Assembly: GCA_963204845.1 (NCBI GenBank)
Contig: CAUJIL010000261.1
Location: 1-12,198, forward strand
Reading direction: 5' to 3'
DNA: 12,198 bases
Source: Pseudomonadota bacterium
Lineage (GTDB): Bacteria > Pseudomonadota > Gammaproteobacteria > Pseudomonadales > UBA5518
Under the pieces are notes generated by a model, which worked only from the letters and a program-made list of their open reading frames with translations, ran no database searches and was not told the origin of the DNA. The translations under genes and the position numbers were made by a program. This document shows, one piece after another, positions 1-6,725 of this stretch. Position 1 is the stretch's first letter. Each line of letters opens with the position of its first letter.

Positions 1-4
1 ACTG

Positions 5-149
5 GTCCGGGCGCAGCCCGGACCTACGCGAGCAATGTCCGGGCGCAGCCCGGACCTACGCGAACACTTGTCCGGGCGCAGCCCGGACCTACGCGAGCAA
101 TGTCCGGGCGCAGCCCGGACCTACACGAACAATTCCGGGCACACCCCGG
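5..149 (-). repeat. Tandem REP-type hairpin array (4 full copies plus a degenerate fifth)
   Basis: Four near-identical units start at 5, 37, 70 and 102, a period of 32-33 bases. Each holds a perfect inverted repeat, GTCCGGGC, loop GCA, GCCCGGAC (5-23, 37-55, 70-88, 102-120), followed by CTAC. Read on the minus strand, each is GTAG directly followed by an 8-bp stem. That is the layout of REP elements mobilised by RAYT (TnpA-REP) transposases: a GTAG/GGAG foot plus a hairpin. Linkers are 9-10 bases of similar sequence (GCGAGCAAT or GCGAACACTT). A fifth, decayed hairpin lies at 135-149 (CCGGG/CCCGG). The array touches the window edge and may continue. No RAYT gene is present here. The repeat is seen directly; the REP/RAYT assignment is inference from structure. 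Confidence 0.85.
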
Positions 150-213
150 TCGGGACGTGTCCGCGCCATCGCTTTCGGCCTTATCATGCGGGCGTGCGTG
201 ACGGGGGGTGTGC

Positions 214-822
214 ATGCGGGCCGTGGTCAAACGCTTTGCCGATGCGGTGTTCGCCGCGGTGTCCCCGCGCGGGCCGGTGTACGAGTTCGGTTCGATGGAG
301 GTCAACGATCCCGCCAACCCCGAGGTCGGCAATTTCCGCAGCGTGATCGAAGGCCGGGGGCTCGCGTACGTCGGTTGCGATATGCGCGCGGGTCCGGGCG
401 TGGACTGCATCCAGGACCTGCACGCGCTCGATCTTCCCGACGCCAGCGTGGGTACCGCGATCCTGGCCGACACCATCGAACACGTCGAGTATCCGCGCCG
501 TGCGATCGACGGGCTGCAGCGCGTGCTGCGGCCCGACGGCATGCTGTTGGTCACCACGGTCATGAACTTCCCGATCCACGCCTACCCCGAGGATTACTGG
601 CGCTTCACGCCGAAGGGACTCGAATCCGTGCTCAAACCGTTCGCCGGCGTGTTCGTGAGTCACTGCGGCAATCCGCTGCTGCCGCGCACCGTGGTCGGCG
701 TCGCGTTCAATTACTCGCCGCCCGCTGCGGCGAGTATCGAACAGCAGATCGTTCGCTGGCAGCAGCAGGAGAACCGGCGTGCCGAGCGCATCGCGCAGCG
801 AACCCAGGAGGGCGCATGCTGA
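214..822 (+). CDS. Class I SAM-dependent methyltransferase (Methyltransf_11-like)
   Basis: A 202-residue protein that probably transfers a methyl group from S-adenosylmethionine to an unknown acceptor. Features include a first beta strand plus loop VYEFGS (22-27), an acidic strand end GCD (54-56), DLHALDLPDAS (68-78), then an LADTIEHVEYP helix/strand region (84-94) and RVLRPDGMLLVTT. The last two are characteristic of type-11 methyltransferases. The segment HAYPEDYWRFTP is typical of family members found in polysaccharide or glycan gene clusters. Motif I is degenerate: GSMEV replaces the usual GxGxG. The C-terminus is polar and Q/E/R-rich, perhaps a short coiled coil. ATG 214 is preferred because GGGGGG at 202-207 sits about six bases upstream; an in-frame GTG at 208 is the alternative. 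The preceding DNA is the REP array, so upstream partners are unknown. Superfamily is confident; substrate is not. Confidence 0.82.
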   Translation: MRAVVKRFADAVFAAVSPRGPVYEFGSMEVNDPANPEVGNFRSVIEGRGLAYVGCDMRAGPGVDCIQDLHALDLPDASVGTAILADTIEHVEYPRRAIDGLQRVLRPDGMLLVTTVMNFPIHAYPEDYWRFTPKGLESVLKPFAGVFVSHCGNPLLPRTVVGVAFNYSPPAAASIEQQIVRWQQQENRRAERIAQRTQEGAC

Positions 823-857
823 AGCACTTGCGTGACCGCGAGGCACGTCGTCACTGA
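816..857 (+). other. 13-codon reading frame with strong RBS, possible leader peptide or gene remnant
   Basis: ATG at 816 overlaps the last codons of the methyltransferase gene and is preceded by AGGAGG (about 805-810) at good spacing. It encodes MLKHLRDREARRH and stops at TGA 855-857. The ribosome-binding site is among the best in the window, which is unusual for a meaningless frame. It may be the truncated start of a gene once translationally coupled to the methyltransferase, or a short leader. No homology can be claimed for 13 residues. Confidence 0.3.
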
Positions 858-905
858 GAACGCGGGGAGCGCCGACCGCCCACCAACGCCACAGGAGAGC
901 CGCCG

Positions 906-2366
906 ATGACGACGATCGATCCCTGCCAGCCCGTCGATGCGGGCACGGTCGACGAGTGGTTCGAGGACACCGACGTGCTGGTGATCGGTTACGGTGCGGC
1001 GGGCGCCTGTGCGGCGCTCGAGGCCGATGCCGCGGGCGCGCGGGTGAGCCTGCTCGAGGTGGCGAGCGCGGGCGGCGGCACCACCGCGCTGGCCGGCGGC
1101 CAGATCTACCTCGGCGGCGGCACGCCGGTGCAGAAGGCCTGCGGCTTCGAGGATTCGGCCGCTGACATGGAGGCCTACCTGCTCGCTGCCGGCGGCGCGA
1201 ACGTCGATCCACAACGGGCCCACGTCTACGCGCACGGCAGTCTCGAACATTTCGACTGGCTGGTTGCCCAGGGCGTGCAGTTCAACCACCAGTACTACGC
1301 CGGCAAGCACACCAACACGCCGGAGTACCAGACGCTCACGTGGTCGGGCAACGAGCGCGGTTATGCCGAGTCGCGCGCCGCGCGTCCGGCGCCGCGCGCG
1401 CACAAGCCGCACGCGCACTGGGAGGAAGGTGGCGCGACGTTGATGGCCACGCTGCGCGCGGCGGTGGAGCGGCGGCCGATCCGCGTGCACGTCGACACGC
1501 GCGCGCTGACGCTGCTGCGCGAGGGTGAGCGCGTGACCGGTGCGTTGTGTCGCCAGGACGGCGTGGTCCGTGCGTGGCGCGCACGCCGCGGCGTGGTGTT
1601 GTGCTGCGGCGGGTTCGTGATGAATCGCGGGATGGTCGCGCGCTACGCGCCACGCCTGAAGGACGCCACACCGATCGGCAGCCCCGGCGATACCGGGGCC
1701 GGGATACTGATGGGGCTTGGCGCCGGCGCCGCGGCGATCAACATGAACGAGGGTTTCGTATCGGTGATCTGGTACCCCTCGGGCGAGTTCTGCAAGGGCG
1801 TGTTCGTGAACGAGCAGGGACAGCGCTTCGTCAACGAGGATTGCTACCACGCGCGCGGCGGGCACCATTGCCTGAACCAGAGCAACCGCAAGGCGTACAT
1901 GGTGGTCGACAGCGGCATCTACACCGAGCCGCCGTTGTACTCGGCCGCGCCGGTGGTGCAGGTCGCTGAAACCTTCGAGGAACTCGAGCGCGACGCCGGT
2001 TTCGCCGAGGGCACGCTGAGCGCCACACTCGCGACCTACAACCGTTTTGCGCGGCTCGGGGAAGACCCGCTGTTCCACAAGAGCCGCGATTTCCTGCGCC
2101 CCCTGGACCAGCCGCCGTTCGCGCTGCTCGACTTCTCGATCGACACCGGGATCTTCTATCCCTCGTTCACGCTCGGCGGACTCGATACCACCATCGACGG
2201 CGAGGTGCTGACGCCGTCGGGCATCCCGATCCCCGGCCTCTACGCGGCCGGTCGCACCTCGGCCGGACTGCCGCGCAGCGGCGAGGGCTACGCGAGCGGC
2301 ATGTCGATCGGGGATGCGACCTTCTTCGGGCGGCGGGCCGGGCGGGCCGCGGCCGGCGGCGGCTGA
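906..2366 (+). CDS. FAD-dependent dehydrogenase, fumarate reductase / 3-ketosteroid dehydrogenase superfamily
   Basis: A 486-residue flavoprotein of the FAD_binding_2 type. The N-terminal dinucleotide fold is plain: VLVIGYGAAGACAA with G28, G30 and G33, and an acidic residue ending strand 2 (E51) that would hold the FAD ribose. ASAGGGTTALAGG follows near residues 70-84. The C-terminus closes the FAD site with GLYAAGRTSAGLPRSGEG (from residue 444) and SGMSIGDATFFGRRAG. No signal peptide, haem or quinone domain is seen, so it is probably a soluble cytoplasmic enzyme that introduces or reduces a C=C bond next to a carbonyl or carboxylate. Start: AGGAG at 893-897, eight bases before ATG 906. It lies 83 bases after the methyltransferase gene with no clear promoter between. 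It converges on an SDR gene. KstD-like, fumarate reductase-like or urocanate reductase-like activity are all possible; substrate is not assignable. Confidence 0.88.
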   Translation: MTTIDPCQPVDAGTVDEWFEDTDVLVIGYGAAGACAALEADAAGARVSLLEVASAGGGTTALAGGQIYLGGGTPVQKACGFEDSAADMEAYLLAAGGANVDPQRAHVYAHGSLEHFDWLVAQGVQFNHQYYAGKHTNTPEYQTLTWSGNERGYAESRAARPAPRAHKPHAHWEEGGATLMATLRAAVERRPIRVHVDTRALTLLREGERVTGALCRQDGVVRAWRARRGVVLCCGGFVMNRGMVARYAPRLKDATPIGSPGDTGAGILMGLGAGAAAINMNEGFVSVIWYPSGEFCKGVFVNEQGQRFVNEDCYHARGGHHCLNQSNRKAYMVVDSGIYTEPPLYSAAPVVQVAETFEELERDAGFAEGTLSATLATYNRFARLGEDPLFHKSRDFLRPLDQPPFALLDFSIDTGIFYPSFTLGGLDTTIDGEVLTPSGIPIPGLYAAGRTSAGLPRSGEGYASGMSIGDATFFGRRAGRAAAGGG

Positions 2367-2374
2367 GCCGCCGC
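2356..2374. terminator. Candidate bidirectional terminator between convergent genes
   Basis: A perfect 8-bp inverted repeat, GCGGCGGC (2356-2363) and GCCGCCGC (2367-2374), has the TGA stop codon of the flavoprotein gene as its three-base loop. The opposing SDR gene ends at 2379, so only 12 bases separate the two stops. There is no T tract on either side, so this is not a canonical intrinsic terminator. It may pause polymerase or stabilise both 3' ends. The GC-rich final codons could also produce such a palindrome by chance. Confidence 0.4.
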
Positions 2375-2378
2375 GCGC

Positions 2379-3155
2379 TCAGTGGCAGGTGCTGGCGCCG
2401 TCGACCGCCAGCGCCACACCCGAGACGTACGAGGCGGCGTCCGAGCACAGCCACAGCGCGGCGCGCGCGATCTCGTCGGCCTCGCCCATGCGCCCGGTCG
2501 GCAGCGAGGCGAGCAGCACCGGTTCGAGGTCCGGGCGCGCCTCGATGCTCGCGCGCATCAACGGCGTGTCGGTCACTCCGGGGCAGATCGCGTTGACGCG
2601 GATCCGCTGGCGCGCGTACTCGCGCGCGGCCACGCGCGTGAGGCCCAGCACGCCGTGCTTGGCGGCGGTGTAGTGGGGCAGGAACGGTGCCGGTGTCACG
2701 CCGGCACCTGACGAGGTGTTCACGATCGCGCCGCCGCCGTGCGCGAGCATGTGGCGGATCTGGTGCTTCATGCAGTAGAACACCGCCGACAGATCGACCG
2801 CGATCACGCGCTCCCACTCGGCGCCGTCGAGTTCGTGGAACGGTCCGGCCGGCGGACAGATGCCGGCGTTGTTGAACGCGCAGTCGAGGCCGCCGAAACG
2901 CGCCACGCAGCGTTCGACTGCCTGTTGCGCACCGCCTTCTTGCGCGAGATCGGCGTGCAGGAACTCGGCGTCGCCACCGGCGATGCGGATCAGGCGCACC
3001 GTTTCCGTCGCTGCCGACGCATCGAGATCGACCACCGCCACGCGCGCGCCGTGGCGCGCGAACTGCAGCGCCGCCGCGCGGCCGATGCCACTGCCGCCGC
3101 CGGTCACGAAGGCGGTCTTGCCGCTGAAGTCCGTCGTCGCGTCTGTTTGGTGCAT
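2379..3155 (-). CDS. Short-chain dehydrogenase/reductase (classical SDR)
   Basis: A 258-residue classical SDR oxidoreductase, likely NAD(H)-dependent. The cofactor glycine motif is TGGGSGIG (residues 18-25). The acidic D43 ending strand 2 favours NAD over NADP. NNAG follows at 95-98, the catalytic Ser is 148 or 149, and the YxxxK motif is Y162/K166. RVNAICPGVTDTP and the C-terminal YVSGVALAVDGA are family hallmarks. The usual Asn of the catalytic tetrad appears as Asp (D121 in VIAVDLSAVF), a substitution to note. ATG 3155 has AGGGAG six bases upstream. It lies 27 bases after the amidase gene, so it is probably the second gene of an amidase-SDR operon. It would interconvert an alcohol and a ketone; the substrate is unknown. 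Confidence 0.92.
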   Translation of the reverse strand: MHQTDATTDFSGKTAFVTGGGSGIGRAAALQFARHGARVAVVDLDASAATETVRLIRIAGGDAEFLHADLAQEGGAQQAVERCVARFGGLDCAFNNAGICPPAGPFHELDGAEWERVIAVDLSAVFYCMKHQIRHMLAHGGGAIVNTSSGAGVTPAPFLPHYTAAKHGVLGLTRVAAREYARQRIRVNAICPGVTDTPLMRASIEARPDLEPVLLASLPTGRMGEADEIARAALWLCSDAASYVSGVALAVDGASTCH

Positions 3156-3182
3156 ATGCGTCTCCCTGTGTGCGCGGCCGGC

Positions 3183-4676
3183 TCAGCGGCCCTGCTCGAA
3201 TGCGTAGGCGGCGCGATACAGCGTCGCTTCCTCGAAATGCCGCCCGACCAGCATCATCCCCACCGGCAGTCCGGCGTGGGTGCCGCAGGGCAGCGACAGC
3301 GCTGGATGGTGCGTGTGGTTGAACACGCCGGTGTTGGCAACCGGCGCGAACGCCGCGCCGATCAGTTCGTCCACGCCGGCGTCGGGCCGCGGCAGCGGCG
3401 GGGCGGTCATCGGCGTGGTCGGCAGCAACAGCACGTCGACCGCACGCAGCGCCTCGTCGTAGGCGCGGCGGATCAGCGGCACGCGGTTCATGGCGCGCGC
3501 GAAGCAGCCGAAGCCGTGCGTGCGACGCAGGTGCTCGGCAACGATCAGCATCAGGCGGATGTTCGGCGGCAGTGCGGCGGTGTTTGTTCGCCATGCACGC
3601 TGGCGCTCGACGTACTCCTCGTCGACCATGAGGTGGTGCTCGAGTTGCGCGCCGTCGAGCACGAACATCGAGGTGATCATTCCCTGCAACGCGGCGAAGG
3701 TCACGCCGCCGGCGATGGTGTGCGCCGGCACCGACACCTCGCTTACGTGCGCGCCCAGCGCGCCAAGGCGCCCGGCGGCGGCGCGCACGCAGTCGTCCAC
3801 TTCCGGCTCGCCGCCGGGGATGCCGAAGCCCTCGCGCAGCACGCCGATGCGCAGTCCCGCGAGCGGAGCGCCCAGCGCTGCGCGATAGGACCCGGTGCGC
3901 GCGCCGTGCTGGCGCGGATCCTCGCCGTCGGGGCCCGCGATCACCTCGAGCAGCAGCGCGTTGTCGGCGACGCTGCGCGTCATCGGCCCGGCGTGGTCGA
4001 TGGTGGCGTTCATGCCGAGGATGCCGGTGTAGGGCACCAGCCCCCAGCTCGGCTTGAGTCCGACGATGCCGCAGAACGCCGCCGGCACGCGGATCGAACC
4101 GCCCTGGTCGCAACCGATCGCCATATCGGCCTCGCCGGTGGCGACCACCACGCCCGAGCCGGAGGAACTGCCGCCCGCGCTGCGCGAGGGATCGTGCGGG
4201 TTGCGCACCACGCCGCTTGCGCTGGTGTGGCTGCCGGCGGAGAAGCAGTAGGCCTCGCAGACGGTCTTGCCGACGATGGTGGCGCCCGCCTCCAGCAGCC
4301 GCGTGACGATGGCCGCGTCGTGGCGCGGCCGGTAGTCGCCGAGGATGGTGCTGCCGTTGGCGAGCGGCGCGCCGGCGAGCAGCACGTTGTCCTTGAGCGC
4401 GACGCTGCGCCCGGCGAGCGGGCCGTCGTCGCGCGTACGCAGTTCGCCGCGCACGTGCCAGGCGCCGTGGGGGTTTTCTTCCGGTGTGGGCGTGCGCCAC
4501 GCGGCGCGCAGCGGATCGGGCCGCGCCGGCGGCAACGGCAGCAGGTCGACGAGGTCCACGGTCTGCAGCGTGGCCGAGGCGATCGCCGCGTAGACGGCGG
4601 CGTCGGCAGCGCTCAGTTCGATGCCGAGTCCGGCGGCGATCGTCGTGCAGGCCGCGGCATCCAGGGAGTTCGGCAT
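3183..4676 (-). CDS. Amidase-signature family hydrolase (aliphatic/aryl amidase-like)
   Basis: A 497-residue cytoplasmic amidase that hydrolyses a carboxamide to acid plus ammonia. The Ser-cisSer-Lys triad is complete by alignment to the family: K95 (SVALKDNV), cis-Ser S170 (AGGSSSGSG) and nucleophile S194 (CDQGGSIRVPAAFCG). The cis-Ser to nucleophile distance of 24 residues is the one I recall for fatty-acid amide hydrolase. The block GLKPSWGLVPYTG and the C-terminal HPALSLPCG, LPVGMMLVGRHFEEATLYR resemble Rhodococcus-type amidases more than GatA, and no gatB or gatC is nearby. No signal peptide is seen. ATG 4676 has AGGA about eight bases upstream. It is the first gene of an operon with the SDR gene and is divergent from the DUF885 gene. 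Family is certain; the substrate (amide from a nitrile, drug or peptide) is not known. Confidence 0.93.
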   Translation of the reverse strand: MPNSLDAAACTTIAAGLGIELSAADAAVYAAIASATLQTVDLVDLLPLPPARPDPLRAAWRTPTPEENPHGAWHVRGELRTRDDGPLAGRSVALKDNVLLAGAPLANGSTILGDYRPRHDAAIVTRLLEAGATIVGKTVCEAYCFSAGSHTSASGVVRNPHDPSRSAGGSSSGSGVVVATGEADMAIGCDQGGSIRVPAAFCGIVGLKPSWGLVPYTGILGMNATIDHAGPMTRSVADNALLLEVIAGPDGEDPRQHGARTGSYRAALGAPLAGLRIGVLREGFGIPGGEPEVDDCVRAAAGRLGALGAHVSEVSVPAHTIAGGVTFAALQGMITSMFVLDGAQLEHHLMVDEEYVERQRAWRTNTAALPPNIRLMLIVAEHLRRTHGFGCFARAMNRVPLIRRAYDEALRAVDVLLLPTTPMTAPPLPRPDAGVDELIGAAFAPVANTGVFNHTHHPALSLPCGTHAGLPVGMMLVGRHFEEATLYRAAYAFEQGR

Positions 4677-4710
4677 TGCTTGGTCCTCGCAGCGGGAGGG
4701 GAGTCGCGCG

Positions 4711-4739
4711 ACGCTAAGCGCAGCCGGCGCGGGCGTCAA
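4711..4739 (-). promoter_or_regulatory. Sigma70-type promoter for the amidase-SDR operon
   Basis: On the minus strand, TTGACG (4739-4734, five of six consensus bases) is separated by 17 bases from TAGCGT (4716-4711, three of six). Transcription would begin near 4704, giving a leader of roughly 28 bases before the amidase ATG at 4676. The -35 match and the optimal spacer make this the best promoter in the window. It is inferred from sequence only. Confidence 0.45.
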
Positions 4740-4770
4740 GCGACGAGGCTGCCGCCGGGCGTGGTGAACC

Positions 4771-4784
4771 CCGTGGCACCACGG
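4771..4784. promoter_or_regulatory. Palindrome between divergent genes, possible operator
   Basis: CCGTGG-CA-CCACGG is a perfect 6-2-6 inverted repeat near the middle of the spacer between the amidase and DUF885 genes. A second, mutually exclusive pairing uses CGTGGTG (4760-4766) with CACCACG (4777-4783). It lies upstream of both predicted promoters, where a regulator of both genes could bind. No regulator gene is in the window, and GC-rich DNA yields palindromes easily. Confidence 0.3.
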
Positions 4785-4801
4785 TGCGCGGCCGCGCCGA
4801 T

Positions 4802-4835
4802 GGCGTTTCGCCGCGTCCGGACGGCGTTTCGTCGC
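4802..4835 (+). repeat. Pair of 13-bp direct repeats, two helical turns apart
   Basis: GGCGTTTCGCCGC (4802-4814) and GGCGTTTCGTCGC (4823-4835) differ at one base and are offset by 21 bases, about two turns of B-DNA, so both would face the same side of the helix. They sit directly upstream of the predicted promoter of the DUF885 gene. This spacing is common for activator sites, but the binding protein is unknown. Confidence 0.45.
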
Positions 4836-4841
4836 ACGCCG

Positions 4842-4871
4842 TTGCGGGTGCACGGTCCGCGGTGGCATATT
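4842..4871 (+). promoter_or_regulatory. Weak sigma70-like promoter for the DUF885 gene
   Basis: TTGCGG (4842-4847) and CATATT (4866-4871) are separated by 18 bases. The -10 element is bracketed by two CCGCGG hexamers (4857-4862 and 4872-4877). A start near 4878 would give a leader of about 35 bases. The match is modest, and the direct repeats just upstream would fit a need for an activator. Confidence 0.3.
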
Positions 4872-4875
4872 CCGC

Positions 4876-4890
4876 GGCTGTTTTACAGCC
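4876..4890 (+). promoter_or_regulatory. Inverted repeat at the predicted transcription start of the DUF885 gene
   Basis: GGCTGT (4876-4881), TTT, ACAGCC (4885-4890) is a perfect 6-bp inverted repeat. It lies between the candidate -10 element and the AGGAG at 4904-4908. It could be an operator overlapping the start site or a small hairpin in the mRNA leader. It ends about 14 bases before the Shine-Dalgarno sequence, so it need not block translation. Confidence 0.3.
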
Positions 4891-4913
4891 CGGAAAATCC
4901 TCGAGGAGTCGCC

Positions 4914-6725
4914 ATGCAAGCCGTGCACTGGATGCGCCGTACCACGCTCGCTCTCGCGCTGTTCACCGGTATCGGCGCGGCCGTGTCCGCGTACGCCGAG
5001 GTGCGCGCCGAGCAGTCGCAGGACCTCGCGCAACTGTTCGCCGACGCCGACGAGGCGGCGCTGGTGCTCAGCCCGATCGAGGCGATGATGCGTGGCGACC
5101 TGCGCTACGCGGCGGCGTTCGGCGATTATGTGACTCCCGACTACTTCCGCAGCCTCGAGGTCAACGCACGTGCGGAAATGCGCCGGCTCGACGCCATCGA
5201 CCGCGAGCGACTGTCGGCGCAGGACCGCATTGCCTACGACGTGTTCGCGTACCAGAACCGCCAGTTGCTCGGCTTCTTCGACCGCGGATTGATGGACATC
5301 CAGGCGCGGCTGCCGATCGATCACTTCAGCGGCTTCCACGTGTTTTACCCCGAGATTTCCTCGGGCCGCTCGGCGGCACCGTTTCGCACCGTCGCCGATT
5401 ACGAGCACGGCCTCACGCGCCTCGACGGCTACGCGCGTTACCTCGAACGTGCGATCGAGCGCATGCGCGAGGGCATGGCCAGCGGCCACACGCAGCCGAA
5501 GCTGGTGATGGAGAACGTGATCGACCAGCTCGGGCGGCAGATGGAGGGCGGCGCCGAGGCCAGTCCGTTCTACCAGCCGGTGAAGGATATGCCGGCGGAG
5601 TTCGCCGCGGCCGACCGTGAACGCCTGGCCGCCGCCTACCGCCAGACGATCGGGCAGCGCGTCTTCGGCGCCTACCGCACGCTGCAGGCGTTCATCCGCG
5701 AGGAGTACCTGCCGGCGTGCCGCGGCGGCGCGCCCGGGCTGTTGTCGATGAAGGACGGCGAGGCCGTCTACAAGGCGATGATCGAGCGCTCCACCACCAC
5801 CGACCTGGGTGCGGCGGAAATCCACGCGATCGGCCTGGCCGAGGTGGAGCGCATCACGCACGAGATGAACGCGATCCGCGAGCGCGTGGGCTTCGCGGGT
5901 ACGCTGCGCGAGTTCTTCGATCATCTGCGCACCGACCCGCAGTTCAAGTTCGCGAGCAAGCAGGCCTTGCTGGACGGCTACGAGGGGATCCGAGCGCGCG
6001 TCGATGCCGCCGTCCCGAAGCTGTTCGCGCTGACGCCGAAGACGCCGTTCGAGATCCGTCCGGTGCCCGCGTACTCGGAGAAGAACGCGGCGGCGGGTTC
6101 GTATCGCCAGGGCACGCCCGACGGCACGCGCCCGGGGGAGTTCTTCGTGAACACCTACGACCTGCCCTCGCGCACCACGCCGGGCATGGAGACGCTGTTC
6201 CTGCACGAGGCGATCCCCGGCCACCATTTCCAGATCAGCCTGGCGCAGGAGAACGAGTCGTTGCCGAAGTTCATGCGCTTCGGCGGCAACACGGCCTTCG
6301 TCGAGGGCTGGGCGTTGTACGCGGAATCGCTGGGGCCGGAACTGGGGATGTTCAGCGATCCGTACCAGGCCTTCGGCAACCTCGACGACGAGATGCTGCG
6401 CGCGATCCGCCTCGTGGTCGACACCGGCATCCACGCCAAGGGCTGGAGCCGCGAGCAGGCGATCGCGTACATGCTCGAACACTCGGCGCAGTCGGAAACC
6501 GACGCGCGCGCCGAGGTCGAGCGCTACATCGCGATCCCGGGGCAGGCGCTGGCGTACAAGGTGGGTGCGCTGACGATCCGTCGCCTGCGCACGGAGGCCG
6601 AACAGGCGCTCGGCGAGCGCTTCGACCCGCGTGCGTTCCACGCCGAGGTGCTGAACACCGGTGCGCTGCCGCTGCAGGTGCTCGAATCGAAGATCCGCGC
6701 CTGGATCGACGCCAGCCGCATGTAG
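4914..6725 (+). CDS. Secreted DUF885 family protein (metallopeptidase-like)
   Basis: A 603-residue protein, normal length for bacterial DUF885. The N-terminus is a signal peptide: basic HWMRR, hydrophobic LALALFTGIGAAV, then AYA and likely cleavage after A28. No lipobox Cys is visible, so it should be free in the periplasm or outside. The putative metal centre is HEAIPGHH (H431, E432, H437, H438) followed by FVEGWALYAE with E464. This HE...GHH plus downstream Glu layout defines the family and suggests a zinc-type peptidase or hydrolase, although the biochemical role of most members is unproven. Other family segments are YRQGTPDGTRPGEFFVNTYDL and IPGQALAYKVG. ATG 4914 has AGGAG (4904-4908) five bases upstream; the open frame continues far upstream but is antisense to the amidase and SDR genes. 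The stop TAG is part of a REP element. The gene is divergent from the amidase gene. Confidence 0.92.
   Translation: MQAVHWMRRTTLALALFTGIGAAVSAYAEVRAEQSQDLAQLFADADEAALVLSPIEAMMRGDLRYAAAFGDYVTPDYFRSLEVNARAEMRRLDAIDRERLSAQDRIAYDVFAYQNRQLLGFFDRGLMDIQARLPIDHFSGFHVFYPEISSGRSAAPFRTVADYEHGLTRLDGYARYLERAIERMREGMASGHTQPKLVMENVIDQLGRQMEGGAEASPFYQPVKDMPAEFAAADRERLAAAYRQTIGQRVFGAYRTLQAFIREEYLPACRGGAPGLLSMKDGEAVYKAMIERSTTTDLGAAEIHAIGLAEVERITHEMNAIRERVGFAGTLREFFDHLRTDPQFKFASKQALLDGYEGIRARVDAAVPKLFALTPKTPFEIRPVPAYSEKNAAAGSYRQGTPDGTRPGEFFVNTYDLPSRTTPGMETLFLHEAIPGHHFQISLAQENESLPKFMRFGGNTAFVEGWALYAESLGPELGMFSDPYQAFGNLDDEMLRAIRLVVDTGIHAKGWSREQAIAYMLEHSAQSETDARAEVERYIAIPGQALAYKVGALTIRRLRTEAEQALGERFDPRAFHAEVLNTGALPLQVLESKIRAWIDASRM

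Noticed and set aside
1..150. CRISPR array
   Set aside because: The repeated part covers nearly the whole unit. Linkers are 9-10 bases and are themselves similar, so there are no spacers, and no cas gene is present.
150..213. Promoter for the methyltransferase gene (TATCAT at 182-187)
   Set aside because: A -10-like hexamer exists, but no acceptable -35 element lies at the right distance.
2167..4500. 777-codon minus-strand frame overlapping the SDR and amidase genes
   Set aside because: It is in a different frame from both real genes and is composed of Arg/Ala/Pro-rich sequence without motifs.
3183..4676. GatA (Glu-tRNA amidotransferase subunit A)
   Set aside because: The signature fits the family, but the flanking blocks resemble stand-alone amidases, and neither gatB nor gatC is adjacent.
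2739..4913. Open frame extending the DUF885 gene far upstream on the plus strand (over 700 codons)
   Set aside because: It is antisense to well-supported SDR and amidase genes and reads as Arg/His/Ala-rich low-information protein. The signal peptide and RBS fix the start at 4914.
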